Assembly (NCBI RefSeq): GCF_902459645.1
Contig: NZ_CABPSK010000002.1
Coordinates: forward strand, 62,001-126,000
Length of the DNA stretch: 64,000 bases
Direction of reading: 5' to 3'
Source: Pandoraea pneumonica
GTDB lineage: Bacteria; Pseudomonadota; Gammaproteobacteria; Burkholderiales; Burkholderiaceae
The notes below the pieces were generated by a model. That model did not search any database, was not told the origin of the DNA, and was given only the letters and a program-made list of their open reading frames with translations. Positions 47,045 through 54,833 of this stretch are shown here, piece after piece. Made by a program: the position numbers and the translations under genes. How positions within the stretch are numbered: the first letter of the stretch is position 1; every line of letters starts with the position of its first letter.

Positions 47045-48292
47045 ATGGCAGGACGCTTCATCAGCATCGAGTCGCGCGACGGCAAGACCTTCCAGGCGTA
47101 TCTCGCCTTACCCGACGCGAGCAAAGCGGGCAGCAACAAAGGCCCGGGCTTGGTGCTATGTCAGGAGATATTCGGCGTGAACGCGCACATTCGCGACCTT
47201 GCCGACCGTTACGCGGAAGAGGGCTATGTCGTCTTGGCCCCCGATCTGTTCTGGCGCATCGAGCCAGGCATCGAGTTGGACTACTCCCCGGGCGGCTGGC
47301 AGCGCGCGTTTGCGTTGTTCCAGAGTTTCGACATCGATCTCGGCATGGAAGACGTCGGCGCGACCGTCGATGCCTTGCGCGCACTGCCCGAATGCGTGGG
47401 CGGTGTTGGCGTGGTCGGCTACTGTCTCGGCGGCAAACTCGCGGCGCTCTCCGTCACCCGCACCAGCGCCGAGGTCGCGGTGAGTTACTACGGCGTGGGG
47501 TTGGAACAGCACGTGGAAGAACTCGCGGGTGACCATCCGCCGCTCGTGCTGCACATTGCCGAACTCGACAAGTACGCCCCGGCCGAAGTGCGCGAGACGC
47601 TGGCCGCCCAGTTGGGCGAGCACCCGAACGTCACCCTCTATACCTATCCGGACGCCGACCACGCCTTTGCTCGCCCCGGCGATCACTTCAACCGCTCGGC
47701 GACACAACTCGCGCATCAACGCACCATGGGTGCCCTGCGCAACGTCATCGGTCCGCATTTCGATTTCGCCTCGCTGTGGGAGACGCATTGCGCCTACGAA
47801 TTCGCCATTCGCGAGATCGATCCGCTGATGAAGACGATGGTCGACGAGCCGTACGTCAATCACATCCCGACGATGACGGGCGGCGTCGGCCATCAGCAAT
47901 TGGCGCACTTTTATCGCAACCACTTCGTCAACAGCAACCCGCCCGACACGAAGCTCATTCCGATCTCGCGCACCATTGGGGCGACGCAACTGGTCGACGA
48001 GTTGCTGTTTTGCTTCACGCACACGACACCGGTCGACTGGATGTTGCCGGGCGTGGCACCGACCGGGCGCCGCGTCGAGATTCCGCTCGTGGCGATCGTG
48101 CGCTTCCGGGGCGGCAAGCTCGAGCACGAGCATATCTATTGGGATCAGGCGAGCGTGCTGGTGCAAATCGGCTTGCTCGACCCGACCGGGTTGCCCGTGG
48201 CCGGTATCGAGACCGCCCGCAAGTTGCAGGATGAGAATTTGCCGTCCAATACGCTGATGCCGAACTGGGCGTTCGGCACTCGGCCGCATTAA
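47045..48292 (+). CDS. Dienelactone hydrolase fused to a SnoaL/NTF2-like domain
   Basis: The 415-residue protein has an N-terminal dienelactone-hydrolase (about 1-235). Its catalytic nucleophile is in VGVVGYCLGGKLAALSV (Cys126), the acid Glu/Asp is in LHIAELDKYAP or nearby, and the His is in YPDADHAFARPGD. From about residue 240 a separate NTF2/SnoaL-like fold follows (WETHCAYEFAIREIDPLMKT to VEIPLVAIVRFRGGKLEHEH). DLH enzymes open 4-carboxymethylenebutenolide. The added domain's purpose is unknown. No ring-cleavage genes are near. Confidence 0.88.
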   Translation: MAGRFISIESRDGKTFQAYLALPDASKAGSNKGPGLVLCQEIFGVNAHIRDLADRYAEEGYVVLAPDLFWRIEPGIELDYSPGGWQRAFALFQSFDIDLGMEDVGATVDALRALPECVGGVGVVGYCLGGKLAALSVTRTSAEVAVSYYGVGLEQHVEELAGDHPPLVLHIAELDKYAPAEVRETLAAQLGEHPNVTLYTYPDADHAFARPGDHFNRSATQLAHQRTMGALRNVIGPHFDFASLWETHCAYEFAIREIDPLMKTMVDEPYVNHIPTMTGGVGHQQLAHFYRNHFVNSNPPDTKLIPISRTIGATQLVDELLFCFTHTTPVDWMLPGVAPTGRRVEIPLVAIVRFRGGKLEHEHIYWDQASVLVQIGLLDPTGLPVAGIETARKLQDENLPSNTLMPNWAFGTRPH

Positions 48293-48303
48293 CGGTCGTT
48301 GAC

Positions 48304-48351
48304 GGCGGCATTAACGACCGCACCAACGATCGCACTAACGACCGCATTAGG
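48304..48351. repeat. Four degenerate 12-bp tandem repeats
   Basis: Four units, GGCGGCATTAAC, GACCGCACCAAC, GATCGCACTAAC and GACCGCATTAGG, follow the DLH stop. An inverted copy of GGTCGTT/AACGACC overlaps them (48294-48319). This is a small intergenic repeat without a known role. Confidence 0.75.
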
Positions 48352-48444
48352 CAGCAAAGCAGGACATCGCGTGACGGCCGTCGGGTCGTCGCGCGACAGG
48401 ACGTGAAAAACCTAGAAGCGTCGCTGACTTGGCAGGAGGCGCCC

Positions 48445-49056
48445 ATGAAAATCGGATCGTCCCAACGCGTACGGCCTAACGGCTCACACCACTGGCAGCG
48501 CTCGCGCGAGTGGCGCGAAGTTGGCAACAACGCTGGCGTCAGCCTCGCTGCCAGCCCCGCCAAGCCCGGCAAATTTAGCCGCGCTGCACTGGCGTTGGTG
48601 CTGTTGCTGAACAGCGCACCGCTCCTGCTGACCAGTTGCGCCAATCCCGACTTCGCGCCCAAGTCGCCGCTCGTGCTCGATTTCTCACCGGGCAACGCAC
48701 CGGTCTCGGCACTCGATCAATACAAGATCGCCGCAGCGCAGCGCGTGACCGAAGTGAACGCGCGGCAAATCACGCCAGGCAATCCGCAGCCGATGCTGCG
48801 CTCCGTCGTGTCGCTCGAATACTGGGTCGATCGCAGCGGCAACGTCACGCAAGTGATCCTGTACCGCAGCAACGGCGATCGCGAGGCCGAGCGCATTGCG
48901 GTGGCAAGCCTGCGCCGGGCGAGTCCGTTGCCCGCACCGAGCCGTGCGCTGGTCGACAGCAGCGGCCGGGTACGCGCCGTCGAGACGTGGCTCTTCAATA
49001 ACGACGGCCGGTATCAATTGCGCAGCGTGGCGGCGCCTCAGATCGACGGCCAGTGA
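48445..49056 (+). CDS. Lipoprotein with a TonB-C-terminal-like domain
   Basis: The 203-residue protein has a basic n-region, a hydrophobic segment (ALALVLLLNSAPLLLTSCAN) with a lipobox-like Ser-Cys, and a C-terminal domain from about residue 110. That domain (RSVVSLEYWVDRSGNVTQVI, then VASLRRASPLPAPSRAL) resembles the TonB/TolA C-terminal fold. The ATG at 48445 has an AGGAGG site. It lacks the Pro-rich spacer of true TonB. Its role in the envelope is unknown. Confidence 0.7.
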   Translation: MKIGSSQRVRPNGSHHWQRSREWREVGNNAGVSLAASPAKPGKFSRAALALVLLLNSAPLLLTSCANPDFAPKSPLVLDFSPGNAPVSALDQYKIAAAQRVTEVNARQITPGNPQPMLRSVVSLEYWVDRSGNVTQVILYRSNGDREAERIAVASLRRASPLPAPSRALVDSSGRVRAVETWLFNNDGRYQLRSVAAPQIDGQ

Positions 49057-49113
49057 TATCGTGGCAAGCATCTGCCCACCGACCATCCGCTTCACGCGAC
49101 GGAGATTCCGCCC

Positions 49114-49905
49114 ATGCCGCGATTTGCTGCGAACCTGACGCTGCTCTATCAGGAAGTCCCTTTTCTGGAACGTTTCCGCGCGGCTGCGGCCGACGGCTTC
49201 CGTGGTGTGGAATGTCTGTTTCCCTACGAACACCCCGCCAACGAGATACGCGCACGACTCGACGATGCCGGGCTCACGCAAGTGCTCTTCAACACGCCGG
49301 GCGGCGACTGGGCGAGCGGCGAGCGAGGCCTCGCGGCGCTCCCGGGGCGCGAAGCGCAGTTTCGCGATGGCGTCGAACTCGCGCTCGACTACGCCGATAC
49401 GCTCGGCTGCCGTCAGTTGCACGTGATGGCAGGCTGCCCCGATGCGGCGCAATCGCTCGAACGGTGCCGCGCCGTTTATCTCGAAAACCTTGCCTTCGCG
49501 GCAGAACGAGCGGCCGCCCACGGCGTGACCATCTTGATCGAGCCGATCAATCCGCGCGACTTTCCGCGTTACTTCCTCACGCGTCAGGATCAGGCACAGG
49601 CGATTCGGCAGGAAGTCGGCGCGAGCAATCTCAAAGTGCAGTTCGACGCCTATCACTGCCAGATCGTCGAAGGCGACCTCGCCATGAAGTTGCGCCAACA
49701 CATTGCCAACATCGGACACGTGCAAGTTGCCGGGGTACCTGCGCGGCATGAACCGGACACCGGCGAAGTCAACTATCCCTTCCTGTTCCGGTTGCTAGAC
49801 GAGCTCGGCTATACGGGCTGGATCGGCTGCGAATATCGGCCACAGGGCGAAACACGCGCGGGACTTGGCTGGCTCAAACCATGGTTGCGCAGCGCCGCAA
49901 GATAA
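49114..49905 (+). CDS. hyi: Hydroxypyruvate isomerase / OtnI-type sugar isomerase
   Basis: The 263-residue TIM-barrel protein has [33 protein letters not shown] and [36 protein letters not shown] and [11 protein letters not shown] follow. The Glu and His residues of the metal site are present. Hyi isomerises hydroxypyruvate to tartronate semialdehyde, and the close OtnI group acts on 2-oxotetronate, so the substrate stays open. No glyoxylate carboligase is next to it. Confidence 0.93.
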   Translation: MPRFAANLTLLYQEVPFLERFRAAAADGFRGVECLFPYEHPANEIRARLDDAGLTQVLFNTPGGDWASGERGLAALPGREAQFRDGVELALDYADTLGCRQLHVMAGCPDAAQSLERCRAVYLENLAFAAERAAAHGVTILIEPINPRDFPRYFLTRQDQAQAIRQEVGASNLKVQFDAYHCQIVEGDLAMKLRQHIANIGHVQVAGVPARHEPDTGEVNYPFLFRLLDELGYTGWIGCEYRPQGETRAGLGWLKPWLRSAAR

Positions 49906-50083
49906 GCGGAGTGCTCACGATCCATCGTCATTTTGGAATTACGCAGGGAGAAATCGATTTCCGAATTTCACTCGGATGGCGAACGATTTTCGTAACCGCA
50001 TCATGCGCGAATCATGTGCGCTTCATGCGCGTGTCGCTCACTTGTCAGAGGACGGGTGAGGAAAGATGTAGGACGTTGCAGGC

Positions 50084-50113
50084 AAAAAAAATGGCGGGAC
50101 ACTTGGGCCCGCC
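50084..50113 (-). terminator. Intrinsic terminator with no known upstream gene
   Basis: On the minus strand a 6-bp stem (GGCGGG / CCCGCC) with a 9-base loop is followed by A and then eight Ts. This is a textbook Rho-independent terminator on a strand that has no gene for several kilobases upstream, so it implies an unannotated transcript. Confidence 0.8.
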
Positions 50114-50268
50114 AAAACCACACGCTACGGGGTTAGCGCGAGGAGACCAGATTCGGAGCACCGTATCGAATTACCTTGCAAATTGCGCCGGGGGACGCTC
50201 GTTGCCGATACAGCCGCGCTGCTGTGTTACCGGGGGATAAGCACTTCAGCGTTGAGATGCATTGTGGT
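50084..50268 (-). ncRNA. Candidate small RNA, about 185 nt
   Basis: The candidate runs from just after an extended -10-like element (TGCTATACG on the minus strand, 50282-50274) to the terminator at 50084. Inside are further stems such as ACAGC-AGCGCG-GCTGT. No -35 box matches well, and no known RNA family (6S, tmRNA, RNase P, riboswitch) was recognised. This is a prediction from terminator and structure only. Confidence 0.35.
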
Positions 50269-50691
50269 GGAAACGTATAGCAGGAGGGGTAACAAAGTGT
50301 TTCAGGTTGTAACACCTCAGCCCATAATTCCCTCGAAAACCCTCAGCATCTCCGTTCTCCAGCAAGACTTTGCGGCGTGACACGCAAATGTCACTTGTTT
50401 CGTCATCCTGAGTAAATTATCTAATCGAGCGTGAACTTGAGTTACACGCCGAAATCTCGTCCCCGTCACGACACACGCCAACCCACCCACCCTCGCACCC
50501 ATCCATACACGCACCATCGCGGTGAGCAGGCAGGGGTTTCACACCCTGGGCGTCGATGTGCTAAGTTCAGTCTTTGTGCGTGGCAACATAGTGCGCCGCC
50601 GAATCGTGCACCAATCTGGCGCGCGCCCGGTAGGCCACGGGTAGCTTCGCAGTCCAACCGTTGACTCCCCGGCCGGACCGGCCGACCCCGC

Positions 50692-51147
50692 ATGGAAACC
50701 ATCGAACGACTGGCACAGATCCTTGCGCGCGACCGCGTGATCGCCGTGGTGGGCTTGTCGCCGCGGCCCGACCGGCCGAGCTTCACCACATCGCGCTACA
50801 TGCAGCAGCACGGCTACCGCATCGTGCCGGTGAACCCGCAGGCCGCCGACAGCGGCGCGACCATTCTGGGCGAACCCGTCTACGCGAGCCTCACCGAGGC
50901 GGCCGATGCGCTGCGCGCTGAGGGTGTGCGAATTCAGATGGTCGATTGTTTCCGGCGCAGCGCCGACATTCCGCCCATCGCCGACGAGGCGGTCGCGATT
51001 GGCGCAAACAGTTTATGGATGCAGTTGGGTATCGAGAACGACGATGCCGCCGCAGTAGCGCTCGCGGCCGGGCTCGATGTCGTGATGGATCGCTGCGTCA
51101 AGATCGAACACCAGCGCTGGCAGATGCTCGGCGCCGGTCAGTCCTAA
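50692..51147 (+). CDS. CoA-binding protein, YccU/YdiU-like Rossmann fold
   Basis: The 151-residue protein has the CoA-binding fold: DRVIAVVGLSPRPDRPSFTT, YRIVPVNPQAADSGATILGE, VDCFRRSADIPPIADEAVAI and WMQLGIENDDAAAVALAAGL. VVMDRCVKIEHQR is at the end. This is the succinyl-CoA-synthetase-alpha-like CoA-binding domain as a stand-alone protein, conserved but with no proven job. Confidence 0.92.
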   Translation: METIERLAQILARDRVIAVVGLSPRPDRPSFTTSRYMQQHGYRIVPVNPQAADSGATILGEPVYASLTEAADALRAEGVRIQMVDCFRRSADIPPIADEAVAIGANSLWMQLGIENDDAAAVALAAGLDVVMDRCVKIEHQRWQMLGAGQS

Positions 51148-51241
51148 TTGCCCGAGCGAGACCCGAAAGACACCGAGACACAGCGACATAGGCGCCACCC
51201 GAGCGCCCGTCACCGACTAACTCCACACACTGTCCGCAGCC

Positions 51242-52174
51242 ATGACCATCGATGCCGATTTGCTTGCCTACTACGACCTGATGGCGCGCAAGTACCCTGC
51301 GCCCGAGGGTTCCCCGAGTCCGCAAGATGTCCGCGCCCGTTTCGCAACCGTCGCCAATGAGGCGCTGCGTCCGTTGCCCGCCGGGCTGAAAAGCGAGACC
51401 TTCGAGATTCCCCTGCCGGGGCGCAATGTGCGCGCGCGCCTTTACCGTCCGGTCGGGCGGGAAGTGCCGCTGGTGGTGTTTTTTCACGGCGGCGGCTGGG
51501 TGGTCGGCGATGTCGATACGCACGGCACGATGGCGGCGTTTCTTGCGCAGGATGGCGATTTCGCCGTGTTGAGCGTCGATTACCGTCTGGCGCCGGAGCA
51601 TCCGTTTCCGGCCCCGGTGGACGACGCCCGCGAAGCATTGGCGTGGGCGGCCGAACAGCGCGTGCGACTGGGCGTCTCGCCAGACCGGCTAGCCGTCGCG
51701 GGCGATAGCGCGGGCGGGCATCTGGCGGCGCAGGCGACGGCGTGGTTCAACGACCAGCATCCGGGTGTCATCGGTGCGCAGTTGCTGATCTACCCGGTGG
51801 TGCAGTATCGCTTCGACACGCCGAGTTACGAGCGTCTGGCGGACGGCGTCGGTTTGACGCGCGACGAAATGCGCTGGTACTGGAAGCAGTTCCTGAACGG
51901 GACTGAGCCGAAAGCAAGCGACGTTCGGGTGAATTTGACGGCGGAAGCGCCGAAGCATCCGCTACCGCACACGTTGGTCATTGCGGCCGAGTACGACCCG
52001 TTGCATGACGAAGCGGTGGAATACGCGCATTTCGCCGCGCAGTCGGGAGGGCGCGCCGAGGTCATCGAGGCGGCCGGTCTGACGCATAGCTTCGCGCGGC
52101 TACAGCCCTACGTACCGCAAGCTCGTTTGGTCATGCACGACGCGGCGCAGCGTCTGCGCGATTGGCTGGGTTGA
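51242..52174 (+). CDS. Alpha/beta-hydrolase esterase (hormone-sensitive lipase family)
   Basis: The 310-residue enzyme has the HSL oxyanion motif FFHGGGWVVGDVDTHG and the nucleophile site AVAGDSAGGHLAAQ. The acid is in IAAEYDPLHDEAVEYAH and the catalytic His in EAAGLTHSFARLQ. Family IV carboxylesterases cleave short-chain esters. The natural substrate is unknown. It converges on the pheC-like gene across a hairpin. Confidence 0.94.
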   Translation: MTIDADLLAYYDLMARKYPAPEGSPSPQDVRARFATVANEALRPLPAGLKSETFEIPLPGRNVRARLYRPVGREVPLVVFFHGGGWVVGDVDTHGTMAAFLAQDGDFAVLSVDYRLAPEHPFPAPVDDAREALAWAAEQRVRLGVSPDRLAVAGDSAGGHLAAQATAWFNDQHPGVIGAQLLIYPVVQYRFDTPSYERLADGVGLTRDEMRWYWKQFLNGTEPKASDVRVNLTAEAPKHPLPHTLVIAAEYDPLHDEAVEYAHFAAQSGGRAEVIEAAGLTHSFARLQPYVPQARLVMHDAAQRLRDWLG

Positions 52175-52190
52175 TTAGGTTTTCGGTTCG

Positions 52191-52225
52191 CGGCGATGTG
52201 AGCGCAGAAAGTGCACACATCGCCG
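52191..52225. terminator. Hairpin between convergent esterase and pheC-like genes
   Basis: A perfect 10-bp stem (CGGCGATGTG / CACATCGCCG) with a 15-base loop lies 17 bp after the esterase stop and between convergent genes. No strong T-run follows, so termination in both directions is likely but not certain. Confidence 0.6.
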
Positions 52226-52235
52226 CCTGCCTAGG

Positions 52236-52267
52236 CACCTAAACACCTAAGCGCCTAAGTCCTAAGG
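52236..52267. repeat. Four 8-bp tandem repeats
   Basis: Four near-identical units, CACCTAAA, CACCTAAG, CGCCTAAG and TCCTAAGG, lie just after the hairpin and before the 3' end of the pheC-like gene. This is a simple-sequence array without known function. Confidence 0.75.
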
Positions 52268-52271
52268 CAAC

Positions 52272-53072
52272 TCACTTCAGCCACTTATCCACCACGGCCT
52301 GATACTCGCCGGTTTTCTGCGCGAGGTTGAGCCATTGGTCGACGTAGTTCTTGAAGACGTCGTCACCGCGCGGCAGCAGATAAGCCTTCTCGCCGAATTG
52401 CAGCGGCTTGTCGGGGTTCACCGGGCACAGCGTCGGGTGAAGCTTGTGCTGGAGCAGCGTTTCCGACGAGTCGGTCACCATCACGTCGGCTTTGCCATCA
52501 GCGATCTGTTGGAAGATCGTGACGTTATCCGGGTAGATCGTGAGCGTCGCGTTCGGCATGTATTGACGGGCAAAGCGCTCGTTCGTGCCGCCCGGGTTGG
52601 CGATGGCGCGCGTGCTCGGCTTGTTCAGGTCAGCGAGCGTCTGGTACTTCGCCACGTCGGCGCAGCGCACGATGGGCGATTTGCCGTCCACCATCACCAC
52701 ACGGCTGTAATAGGCACGGCGCGCGCGATCGAGCGTAACCGACACCCCGCCCACGACGATGTCGCATTTGTTGGCGGTGAAATCGTCCATCAGCTTGGGC
52801 CAGCTCGTCGGCACGATTTCCGGCTTCACCCCCAGCGACTTCGCCAGCGAGGCGACCAAATCCACGTCGATGCCTTCGAACTGACCGTCCGGGCGTTTGT
52901 ACGAATACGGCTTGTAGTCGCCGGTGGCGCAAGCGCGCAGCGTGCCCGACTTCACGATGTCGTCGAGCCGCGAAGGCGCGGCGGCACCCGCCGACTGGGC
53001 TTGAACCGTGTTGGCGGCCAGTGCCGTCAATGCCACGACGGCCATCGAGGCGGCCGCGATCATGCCTTTCAT
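52272..53072 (-). CDS. Periplasmic substrate-binding-fold protein, PheC (cyclohexadienyl dehydratase)-like
   Basis: The 266-residue secreted protein has a signal (AVVALTALAANTVQA) and the amino-acid-binding fold. LRACATGDYKPYSYKRPDGQ, FEGIDVDLVASLAKSLGVKP, NPGGTNERFARQYM and ADVMVTDSSET resemble periplasmic cyclohexadienyl dehydratase, which forms phenylpyruvate from prephenate or arogenate. The same fold also serves ABC transporters, and no permease is adjacent, which favours the enzyme. Assignment stays provisional. Confidence 0.75.
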   Translation of the reverse strand: MKGMIAAASMAVVALTALAANTVQAQSAGAAAPSRLDDIVKSGTLRACATGDYKPYSYKRPDGQFEGIDVDLVASLAKSLGVKPEIVPTSWPKLMDDFTANKCDIVVGGVSVTLDRARRAYYSRVVMVDGKSPIVRCADVAKYQTLADLNKPSTRAIANPGGTNERFARQYMPNATLTIYPDNVTIFQQIADGKADVMVTDSSETLLQHKLHPTLCPVNPDKPLQFGEKAYLLPRGDDVFKNYVDQWLNLAQKTGEYQAVVDKWLK

Positions 53073-53367
53073 ACGTGTCTCCTGATTGTTGTCCTAGCGG
53101 TCGATCCGTCTGTTGCAGATCGTCGGCTTCGCGGCACTCGCCTGCTGGCGCCGCAAAGTGTGCCGTCATAGTAAAGACAGCGTGCGCCGCCGCCAATGGG
53201 GGCATGCCCGCTGCGTCCGATTGGTCGCAACAAATGTGCCGTCCGGGCGCGCTTTGAGCACACTGATGCGTGACTTATGCGCGGCATAACGTCCGCCCAT
53301 GCGACCGCGCCCCGGATACCCGAGTAAAATGGCCGCTTGCCCAAATTTCAGATACCACCGCCTCGAC

Positions 53368-54438
53368 GTGTCCCAAGCTCTGCAAAACGATACTTTCCTG
53401 CGCGCCCTGCTGCGCCAGCCGACCGAGTACACGCCGATCTGGCTCATGCGCCAGGCGGGCCGGTACCTGCCCGAATACAACGCCACCCGCGCTAAGGCCG
53501 GCAGCTTCCTGGCACTGGCCAAGAACCCTGCCTACGCCACCGAGGTCACGCTCCAGCCGCTCGATCGCTTTCCGCTCGACGCCGCCATTCTCTTCTCCGA
53601 CATCCTGACCATCCCCGACGCGATGGGGTTGGGCTTGTCGTTTGAAGCTGGCGAAGGCCCGCGCTTCGCGCACCCGCTGCGCACCGAAGACGACGTGCGC
53701 CGCCTGCGCGCCCCCGATCTCGACAGCCTGCGCTACGTGTTCGACGCCGTGTCCGAGATTCGCCGCGCGCTGCAAGGCCGCGTGCCGCTCATCGGCTTCT
53801 CCGGCAGCCCGTGGACGCTGGCGTGCTACATGGTCGAAGGCTCCGGTTCGGCCGACTATCGCACCGTCAAAACGATGATGTACGAGCGTCCCGACCTGAT
53901 GACGCACATCCTCGAGACCAACGCCAAAGCCGTAACCGCCTATCTGAACGCGCAGATCGAAGCCGGCGCACAGGCCGTGATGGTGTTCGACACGTGGGGC
54001 GGCGCGCTAGCGGACGGCCTCTATCAACGCTTCTCGCTCGCTTACATGCAGAAGGCGCTCGCTGGCGTGCATCGTGAATGGGCGGGGGCGCGTATTCCGC
54101 ACATCGTATTCACCAAAGGCGGCGGCCAGTGGCTCGAAGCCATTGCCGACACCGGCCCCGACGCCATCGGCCTCGACTGGACCGTCGATCTGGCAGCCGC
54201 ACGCAAGCGCGTTGGCGATCGTTGTGCACTGCAAGGCAATTTCGACCCGACCGCGTTGTTTGCGTCGCCGGATGCCATTCGCGCAGAAGCCCGCCGCCTG
54301 CTCAACGCTTATGGCAATGCACCAGGCCACGTCTTCAACCTCGGGCATGGCATCTCGCAGTTCACGCCGCCCGAACACGTCGCCGCGCTCGTCGACGAAG
54401 TCCATAGCCATAGCCGGAAGCTGCGCCAGCCGGTGTAA
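53368..54438 (+). CDS. hemE: Uroporphyrinogen decarboxylase
   Basis: The 356-residue enzyme (haem pathway) shows LNDTF-like [12 protein letters not shown], then [50 protein letters not shown] and [15 protein letters not shown]. It removes four carboxylates from uroporphyrinogen III. The start chosen is GTG 53368, which matches the HemE N-terminus. An ATG at 53329 is an alternative but lies in a TAAAAT promoter-like stretch. It stands alone on its strand, upstream of priA. Confidence 0.95.
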   Translation: MSQALQNDTFLRALLRQPTEYTPIWLMRQAGRYLPEYNATRAKAGSFLALAKNPAYATEVTLQPLDRFPLDAAILFSDILTIPDAMGLGLSFEAGEGPRFAHPLRTEDDVRRLRAPDLDSLRYVFDAVSEIRRALQGRVPLIGFSGSPWTLACYMVEGSGSADYRTVKTMMYERPDLMTHILETNAKAVTAYLNAQIEAGAQAVMVFDTWGGALADGLYQRFSLAYMQKALAGVHREWAGARIPHIVFTKGGGQWLEAIADTGPDAIGLDWTVDLAAARKRVGDRCALQGNFDPTALFASPDAIRAEARRLLNAYGNAPGHVFNLGHGISQFTPPEHVAALVDEVHSHSRKLRQPV

Positions 54439-54833
54439 TACGCAGTACCGCCACGTGGCGGCGCGGGTTCGCGGGGCATTTCGCCTCGCAAACCCGACCA
54501 CCGTTACACGTTGGCAAAGTCAAGGGAAAACGGGTCGAGTAACCCCTCCAATTTGCGGAGTTGTCCCAAAGACTTATGCACAAATTCTCGCTGCGCCGCC
54601 GCAACTGTCTCGCACTTTGAAGCACCCTTCGTCGTTGCTCATAAGCTATTGATCAAAAAGCCTTTTTGATTCATGCACAGAAACGGCGCGGCGCGATGTG
54701 AGGCCCGCGCAGTGAGGCTGCCGGGAGATAATCCCCACAGTTCTCAACATAGTTATCCACAAGCGTTTCGGGGCTGCCGGAAAGCCGACTCAAATCCGGG
54801 GTTTACCGGAACTTCTCAGGATTCACTTTAAGT
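54439..54833. other. 395-bp gap between hemE and priA
   Basis: No gene is supported. Noted structures are a 14-bp palindrome just after the hemE stop (CCGCCACGTGGCGG, 54448-54461), a 19-bp odd palindrome (ATCAAAAAG, C, CTTTTTGAT; 54652-54670) and a consensus DnaA box (54753-54761). The priA promoter should lie here. Confidence 0.5.
54753..54761 (+). promoter_or_regulatory. Consensus DnaA box upstream of priA
   Basis: TTATCCACA matches the strict DnaA box and lies 73 bp before the priA start, near a looser relative (TAATCCCCACA). A single perfect box occurs by chance now and then, but its place before a replication-restart gene is suggestive. Confidence 0.5.

Larger units (their letters stand above)
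49906..50691. other. 786-bp gap with a candidate small RNA
   Basis: No protein gene is supported: the short frames lack ribosome sites and family likeness. Features noted are a strong minus-strand terminator (50084-50113), an extended -10 candidate upstream of it (near 50274-50282), and a 6-bp inverted repeat GTGACA/TGTCAC at 50377-50394. The right part must contain the promoter of the CoA-binding protein gene. Confidence 0.5.

Noticed and set aside
48304-48351. Possible CRISPR-like array
   Set aside because: The units are 12 bp, contiguous and without spacers, and there are no cas genes.
53329-53367. ATG 13 codons upstream as hemE start
   Set aside because: The ATG is embedded in a TAAAAT promoter-like stretch with no ribosome site, and HemE homology begins at the GTG.
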